Assembly (NCBI GenBank): GCA_945868195.1
Contig: CAMBLP010000068.1
Coordinates: 1-11,282 of the forward strand
Origin: Bordetella parapertussis
GTDB taxonomy: Bacteria; Pseudomonadota; Gammaproteobacteria; Burkholderiales; Burkholderiaceae_B
Reading direction: 5' to 3'
Length of the DNA: 11,282 nt
Shown here: in pieces, positions 7,254-11,282 of the stretch
How the letters are laid out: the number at the start of each line of letters is the position of its first letter
Numbering within the stretch: the stretch's first letter is position 1
The notes under the pieces: generated by a model
Seen by the model: the letters and a program-made list of their open reading frames with translations, nothing else
What the model was told of the DNA's origin: nothing
Database searches by the model: none
Made by a program: the position numbers and the translations under genes

Positions 7254-8354
7254 ATGACAAACTACGAAATTTCTCAGTTGATCGAGCAAGTATTGTCTGC
7301 GCGCGCGAGTATTAAACCTATTCAGATTCGTGGCGGTGGCACTAAATCTTTTTATGGCAATTCTTTTGATCGCGCTGGAGAGCTTCCAGTGATCTTGGAC
7401 ATGAGAAGCGCGCGCGGGATCGTCAACTACCATCCCTCTGAGTTGGTCATCACAGCCTTAGCGGGTACGCCACTGCAAGAGGTCGTCGACACATTGGATG
7501 CTTCAGGTCAGATGTTGGCCTTTGATCCGCCTGCCTTTGGCGCGGGTGCGACGATTGGTGGTTGCGTATCTGCAGGTCTTGCTGGACCAGGTCGCTATGC
7601 GGCAGGTCCTGTCAAGGATTATGTGTTGGGCGCGCATTTGTTGGATGCGCAAGGGCGCATCTTAAAGTTTGGGGGCGAGGTCATGAAAAACGTGGCAGGC
7701 TATGACGTCTCACGTTTGCTGACAGGTGCCATGGGGATGTTTGGTGCTTTGACGCAAGTTTCTATCAAGGTGGCGCCTAAACCTTTCGAGGTTTGTACGC
7801 TTGAGTGGGATATGGATGAGTCCTCTGCCTTGGCGAAATGTCTGAGTTGGCGTGCCAAACCTCTCCCTATTTCGGCAACGTCATGGGAGTCAATCGGTGG
7901 GTCAGGGCGTTTGCGAGTCCGTTTAGCGGGTGCTGCCGCAGCGCTTTTGTCTGCCAGGCAAGTGCTTGGCGGGGACATCATGGATTCGGAAGAGGCTACT
8001 CAGTATTGGCTTGCGTTGAGAGAACAGACTCTCGCGTTTTTTGCCACATCCGTTTTGTGGCGTATCGCTTGCGCGCCGGGTACACCAGCGTTAAATGCTG
8101 GACCGACATTGATCGAGTGGGGTGGAGGTCAGCGCTGGATTGCTGCCGATGCGGATCCTCAGTTCTTACGCAGTTTGGCTGAGCGTTCTGGTGGGCATGC
8201 GACGCTGTTCAGGCATGCTCAAGGCAATCCGTTACCACCAGAGGGCGTATTTCATCCTCTGAGCCAAGGTGCGGCCACCATTGTACGAAGGCTAAAAGAA
8301 GAGTTTGATCCTAAGTCGGTTTTCAATTCCGGTCGTTTGATCGCAGGTCTATAA
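7254..8354 (+). CDS. glcE: glycolate oxidase FAD-binding subunit GlcE
   Basis: A 366-residue second flavin subunit of glycolate oxidase, homologous to the FAD-binding half of GlcD but lacking the large catalytic C-terminal domain. Visible features are RGGGTKSFYG (26-35), FGAGATIGGCVSAG (95-108), the GlcE-typical GGEVMKNVAGYDVSRL (140-155) with the following GAMGMFGALTQV (158-169), and a short C-terminal FAD contact, FDPKSVFNSGR (351-361). Length is slightly above E. coli GlcE (about 350). It starts 3 nt after the glcD stop, with no obvious Shine-Dalgarno, so it is probably translated by coupling. All three subunits are needed for activity in E. coli, and GlcE is thought to take part in electron transfer between GlcD and GlcF. 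No break or missing motif is seen. Confidence 0.94.
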   Translation: MTNYEISQLIEQVLSARASIKPIQIRGGGTKSFYGNSFDRAGELPVILDMRSARGIVNYHPSELVITALAGTPLQEVVDTLDASGQMLAFDPPAFGAGATIGGCVSAGLAGPGRYAAGPVKDYVLGAHLLDAQGRILKFGGEVMKNVAGYDVSRLLTGAMGMFGALTQVSIKVAPKPFEVCTLEWDMDESSALAKCLSWRAKPLPISATSWESIGGSGRLRVRLAGAAAALLSARQVLGGDIMDSEEATQYWLALREQTLAFFATSVLWRIACAPGTPALNAGPTLIEWGGGQRWIAADADPQFLRSLAERSGGHATLFRHAQGNPLPPEGVFHPLSQGAATIVRRLKEEFDPKSVFNSGRLIAGL

Positions 8355-8364
8355 CGAGACAATC

Positions 8365-9594
8365 ATGCAGACCAATTTGGCGCAGTGGGCACGTGACTCC
8401 AAGCTCGGACAAGAAGCCGACGACATTTTGCGTCGTTGCGTGCATTGTGGTTTCTGTACCGCGACATGTCCAACCTACCAGGTGCTTGGTGATGAGTTGG
8501 ACAGTCCGAGGGGACGTATCTATCTGATTAAAGAGGTTCTGGAGGGTAAAGAACCCACACAGGCCACGCAACAACATTTGGATCGTTGTCTGACTTGCCG
8601 TAATTGCGAAACAACGTGTCCCTCCGGAGTCGAGTACGGCCATCTTGTCGATATCGGACGTCAGATCGTCGAGGAAAAAGTGAAGCGACCTTTAGGTCAA
8701 CGACTTCAACGTACGCTATTGCGTGAGGGGCTGACATCGCGATTCTTTGCCCCTGCTTATAAGCTGGGGCAATCACTGCGCGATTGGCTACCAGAATCAT
8801 TACAACGCAAGGTAATTGCGCCGAGGCCCGTTGGTGATCGCCCCGTGACCGCTGGCCTTGCTCGTCAGATTCTTTTGTTATCGGGTTGTGTTCAACCGAC
8901 GATGATGCCCTCGATTGATGCGGCAACAATTCGTGTCCTCAACCGTCTGGGGATTGGATCGCAAGTCGTAGCGGGGGCGGGCTGTTGCGGTGCACTGAGT
9001 TTTCATCTTGACGATCAGGAACGCGCGCGTGCGCAGATGCGTCAAAACATTGATGCGTGGTTACCTTATGTCGAGTCTGGCAAGATCGAGGCCATCGTCA
9101 TGAACGCCTCGGGCTGTGGCGCGATGGTCGTAGAGTATGCGCATCATCTGAGGGATGACCCTGTTTATTTGCCCAAGGCTGAAAAAATTGTTTCTTTTGT
9201 GCGAGATATTGCACAGGTTGTCGGACCCCATGCGCAGGCGCTTGCTCAACACATTGATCCCTCGAAACTTCCGCAGAGACCTGTCTTTCATCCGCCATGC
9301 ACCCTGCAGCACTGGCAAGGCTTGCGTCCCGCGAGTGAGCAGCTGCTCGCCGCACTCGGACTGACTTTGCAACCGTTTACTGAAACGCATCTCTGTTGCG
9401 GCTCTGCGGGCGCGTATTCTGTGTTGCAACCTGAGATTTCGACCGAGCTGCGCGATCGTAAGCTCGGTCACCTGAGTGCAGCCAAGCCAGACATGATGTT
9501 GTCATCTAATATTGGCTGCATTGGTCATTTGCAGAGCGGGACGGACACGCCGGTCCGTCACTGGATCGAAGCGGTCGATGCCGCGTTAAAATAA
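8365..9594 (+). CDS. glcF: glycolate oxidase iron-sulfur subunit GlcF
   Basis: A 409-residue iron-sulfur protein that carries electrons from the GlcDE flavins to the membrane quinone pool. Two ferredoxin-type CxxCxxCxxxCP motifs for [4Fe-4S] clusters lie at residues 25-36 and 75-86. The C-terminal half has two CCG domains (also found in heterodisulfide reductase subunit B and GlpC), with GCCGA at 206-210 and LCCGSAG at 343-349. Length matches E. coli GlcF (407). It follows glcE after 10 nt. The TAA stop (9592-9594) directly touches the pntB stop on the other strand, so no non-coding space exists for a terminator, and any 3' signal must lie in coding sequence. No glcC regulator, glcG or malate synthase gene is in the window. 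Confidence 0.95.
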   Translation: MQTNLAQWARDSKLGQEADDILRRCVHCGFCTATCPTYQVLGDELDSPRGRIYLIKEVLEGKEPTQATQQHLDRCLTCRNCETTCPSGVEYGHLVDIGRQIVEEKVKRPLGQRLQRTLLREGLTSRFFAPAYKLGQSLRDWLPESLQRKVIAPRPVGDRPVTAGLARQILLLSGCVQPTMMPSIDAATIRVLNRLGIGSQVVAGAGCCGALSFHLDDQERARAQMRQNIDAWLPYVESGKIEAIVMNASGCGAMVVEYAHHLRDDPVYLPKAEKIVSFVRDIAQVVGPHAQALAQHIDPSKLPQRPVFHPPCTLQHWQGLRPASEQLLAALGLTLQPFTETHLCCGSAGAYSVLQPEISTELRDRKLGHLSAAKPDMMLSSNIGCIGHLQSGTDTPVRHWIEAVDAALK

Positions 9595-9617
9595 TTAAGA
9601 GTGACCGACCGCTTTGA
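9566..9617. repeat. inverted repeat spanning the convergent glcF/pntB stop codons
   Basis: AAGCGGTCG at 9569-9577 is the perfect reverse complement of CGACCGCTT at 9606-9614. In plus-strand RNA a G-U pair (9568/9615) and two more pairs (9566-9567 with 9616-9617) extend the stem to 12 pairs around a 28-nt loop. That loop holds both stop codons in an A/T-rich core. Each arm lies in the last codons of one gene, so the repeat could form a hairpin at the 3' end of either transcript. There is no U-run after it, so it is not a classical terminator. A separate 7-bp GC-rich stem (GACGGAC/GTCCGTC, 9540-9559) lies just upstream within glcF. Confidence 0.5.
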
Positions 9618-11043
9618 CTAGGTCTTCAATGACCTTCTTTGCATCGCCAAAGACCATCATGGTTTTGTCCATGTAGAACAATTCGTTATCCAGACCTGCG
9701 TAGCCTGAGGCCATGGAGCGCTTGTTCACGATAATCGTTTTTGCCTTGTAGGCCTCGAGGATCGGCATACCAGCGATAGGTGACTTGGGGTCCGTTTTGG
9801 CGGCTGGGTTCACCACATCATTGGCGCCCAACACCAACACAACATCCGTTTGCGCAAATTCGCTGTTGATGTCTTCCATTTCAAACACCTGATCGTAAGG
9901 CACTTCGGCCTCGGCGAGCAAAACGTTCATGTGGCCTGGCATACGCCCGGCGACAGGGTGAATGGCATATTTTACGGTTACGCCTCGCTCGGTGAGTTTT
10001 TCAGCCAATTCTTTGAGTGCATGCTGTGCGCGTGCGACAGCCAAACCATAGCCTGGCACGATGGTCACGGTTTCTGCATTCGTTAACAAAAATGCGACAT
10101 CATCGGAGCTACCTGAACGCACTGTGCGCTGGACGCCATCTCCAGCGGCGGGGCCTTCATCGGTTGCGCCACCAAAGCCACCCAAGATCACGTTAAAGAA
10201 GGACCGGTTCATGGCCTTGCACATGATGTAGGACAAAATCGCGCCAGAGGAACCTACTAAGGAGCCCGCGATAATCAGCATCGGGTTGTTGAGTGAAAAG
10301 CCAATGCCTGCCGCGGCCCAGCCAGAGTAACTGTTGAGCATCGACACCACCACGGGCATATCCGCGCCACCAATGGGGATGATGATCAGCACACCCAGGA
10401 TAAAAGCGACGATGGTCATGATCACGAACGGTGTCCAGTCTTGCGTCAGCATGAACCAGATGCCGCAACCAACCATGACAAGCGCCAGCGCAAGGTTGAC
10501 CATGTGCTGGCCAGCGAATACTACGGGAGCACCTTGAAACAAGCGGAACTTGTAATTGCCAGAGAGTTTGCCGAAGGCGATCACCGAACCGGAGAAAGTA
10601 ATGGCACCTACAAACGTACCGATAAACAATTCAAGGCGGTTGCCAAAAGGGATAGGCTCACCCTTAGCCGCAACGATGCTAAAGGCGTGCGGTTCGGCCA
10701 CAATGGCGACGGCGATTGCGACGGCAGCCAGACCAATCATGCTGTGCATAAACGCGACAAGCTCAGGCATTTTGGTCATTTCCACACGCTTGGCCATGAG
10801 CGTGCCAACCGTGCCGCCGATGAGCAGCCCAAAAAGCACCCAAGCCAAACCAACACCGGCTTGTGCTTCGCGAGAGAGGCTAACAATCAATGCTGCAGTG
10901 GTCAACACGGCGATGACCATGCCGGCCATGCCAAAGGCATTACCCAAACGTGATGTCGTGGGGTGAGACAAGCCTTTGAGCGCCTGAATGAAGCAAACAG
11001 AAGCGATCAGATAAAAAAGGGTGACGACGTTAATGGAAATCAT
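9595..11043 (-). CDS. pntB: NAD(P) transhydrogenase subunit beta PntB
   Basis: A 482-residue inner-membrane subunit of proton-translocating transhydrogenase, which uses the proton gradient to reduce NADP+ with NADH. The N-terminal two thirds (residues 1-275) are a run of hydrophobic helices forming the channel domain dII; H100 in PELVAFMHSMIGLAA corresponds to the functionally important E. coli His91. Residues 325-482 form the NADP(H)-binding domain dIII, with VPGYGLAVA (329-337), HPVAGRMPGHMNVLLAEA (362-379), VLGANDVVNPAA (404-415) and NKRSMASGYAG (440-450). It is about 20 residues longer than E. coli PntB (462). The ATG overlaps the stop of the upstream alpha-subunit gene in ATGA, with GGGAG at 11054-11050, 6 nt before the start. 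It ends tail to tail against glcF. Confidence 0.97.
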   Translation of the reverse strand: MISINVVTLFYLIASVCFIQALKGLSHPTTSRLGNAFGMAGMVIAVLTTAALIVSLSREAQAGVGLAWVLFGLLIGGTVGTLMAKRVEMTKMPELVAFMHSMIGLAAVAIAVAIVAEPHAFSIVAAKGEPIPFGNRLELFIGTFVGAITFSGSVIAFGKLSGNYKFRLFQGAPVVFAGQHMVNLALALVMVGCGIWFMLTQDWTPFVIMTIVAFILGVLIIIPIGGADMPVVVSMLNSYSGWAAAGIGFSLNNPMLIIAGSLVGSSGAILSYIMCKAMNRSFFNVILGGFGGATDEGPAAGDGVQRTVRSGSSDDVAFLLTNAETVTIVPGYGLAVARAQHALKELAEKLTERGVTVKYAIHPVAGRMPGHMNVLLAEAEVPYDQVFEMEDINSEFAQTDVVLVLGANDVVNPAAKTDPKSPIAGMPILEAYKAKTIIVNKRSMASGYAGLDNELFYMDKTMMVFGDAKKVIEDLVKAVGHS

Positions 11044-11282
11044 GCGTGGCTCCCATGATCTGACGCCTTGTCTTTGATTGTTTTGTCTTTAGGCGCTTTC
11101 TTTTTAAACATCTCGAGCATGCGTCGGGTGACTAGAAAACCACCAAAGACGTTAACCGCAGCGAGTGCAACGGCAAAAACGCCCATGCCGCGAGCCAGTC
11201 CACCCTCGGTCAGTGCGGCGGCTAACATCGCGCCAACAATGACGATGGCCGAGATCGCATTCGTGACGGCCATCAAGGGAGT
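11040..11282 (-). CDS. NAD(P) transhydrogenase alpha subunit, C-terminal membrane part (5' end outside window)
   Basis: The last 80 residues of a transhydrogenase alpha subunit, open to the window edge. The frame reads TPLMAVTNAIS at the edge, matching the conserved TPLMSVTNAIS segment of PntA, so in-frame TTG/ATG codons at 11276-11271 are internal and not starts. Two hydrophobic membrane segments follow (visible residues about 10-27 and 33-51), then a charged Lys/Asp-rich tail after LEMFKKK ending in GSHA. The gene is either the end of a fused PntA (about 510 residues, as in E. coli) or a separate short pntAB gene of roughly 100 residues, as in Rhodospirillum and many betaproteobacteria. The short tail and lineage favour the split form, but the deciding sequence is outside. 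Its stop overlaps the pntB start by 4 nt. Confidence 0.9.
   Translation of the reverse strand, partial: TPLMAVTNAISAIVIVGAMLAAALTEGGLARGMGVFAVALAAVNVFGGFLVTRRMLEMFKKKAPKDKTIKDKASDHGSHA

Noticed and set aside
6948..7433. 161-codon open frame on the minus strand across the glcD/glcE junction
   Set aside because: Both plus-strand genes it overlaps carry full family motifs. The antisense product resembles nothing and has no start signals.
10441..10953. 170-codon open frame on the plus strand opposite pntB
   Set aside because: It is antisense to the membrane domain of a clearly conserved pntB, has a highly charged unstructured composition, no ribosome site and no recognisable family. It is a shadow frame.
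1..11282. Mobile element, CRISPR array, tRNA/rRNA, toxin-antitoxin or defence system
   Set aside because: I saw no transposase, terminal repeats, regularly spaced repeats, RNA-gene sequence or effector pair. Every stretch above 300 bases is covered by a conserved gene.

Overview
The window looks like a chromosomal segment of a betaproteobacterium, most likely order Burkholderiales. The evidence is the protein types: a short H-NS histone with a lysine/alanine linker and a C-terminal YRHP...TWTGRGKAP motif, a nitrilase-like gene overlapping tldD and followed by an AroG-type DAHP synthase, a glcDEF set preceded by a D-lactate dehydrogenase-like gene, and a proton-translocating transhydrogenase operon. 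Coding GC is about half by eye. No genus can be named from this sequence alone.

Layout. Positions 1-47 may hold the last codons of a plus-strand gene entering from the left. A perfect 12-bp hairpin (86-115) separates it from the minus-strand H-NS gene (152-514) and can serve both. Next comes a very AT-rich divergent intergenic region (541-780 contains 49 G/C in 240 bases, about 20%). Then follows a plus-strand run from 781 to 9594: Nit-type amidase, tldD, aroG, D-lactate dehydrogenase-like flavoprotein, glcD, glcE, glcF. The gaps are small (4-nt overlap, 56, 51, 61, 3 and 10 nt) with no convincing internal terminator, so one or a few polycistronic transcripts are plausible. The minus-strand pnt operon converges on it: pntB (9595-11043) and the C-terminal part of the transhydrogenase alpha subunit (11040 to the window edge). 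The glcF and pntB stop codons abut with no base between them.

Function. GlcDEF oxidises glycolate to glyoxylate and passes electrons to the respiratory chain; the adjacent flavoprotein probably does the same for D-lactate or a related 2-hydroxy acid. PntAB couples the proton gradient to NADPH formation. AroG starts the shikimate pathway and keeps, by position, the residues I recall as the phenylalanine pocket of E. coli AroG. The Nit-type amidase probably repairs deaminated glutathione or a similar amide. TldD is half of the TldD/TldE metalloprotease; its partner is not in the window.

These are mainly housekeeping and central-metabolism genes. I found no mobile element, CRISPR array, RNA gene or defence system, and no evidence for an undescribed system. 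The less ordinary points are the AT-rich hns/nit divergent region, the zero-gap convergent glcF/pntB junction with an inverted repeat across it, the predicted Phe control of AroG, and several start-site corrections.
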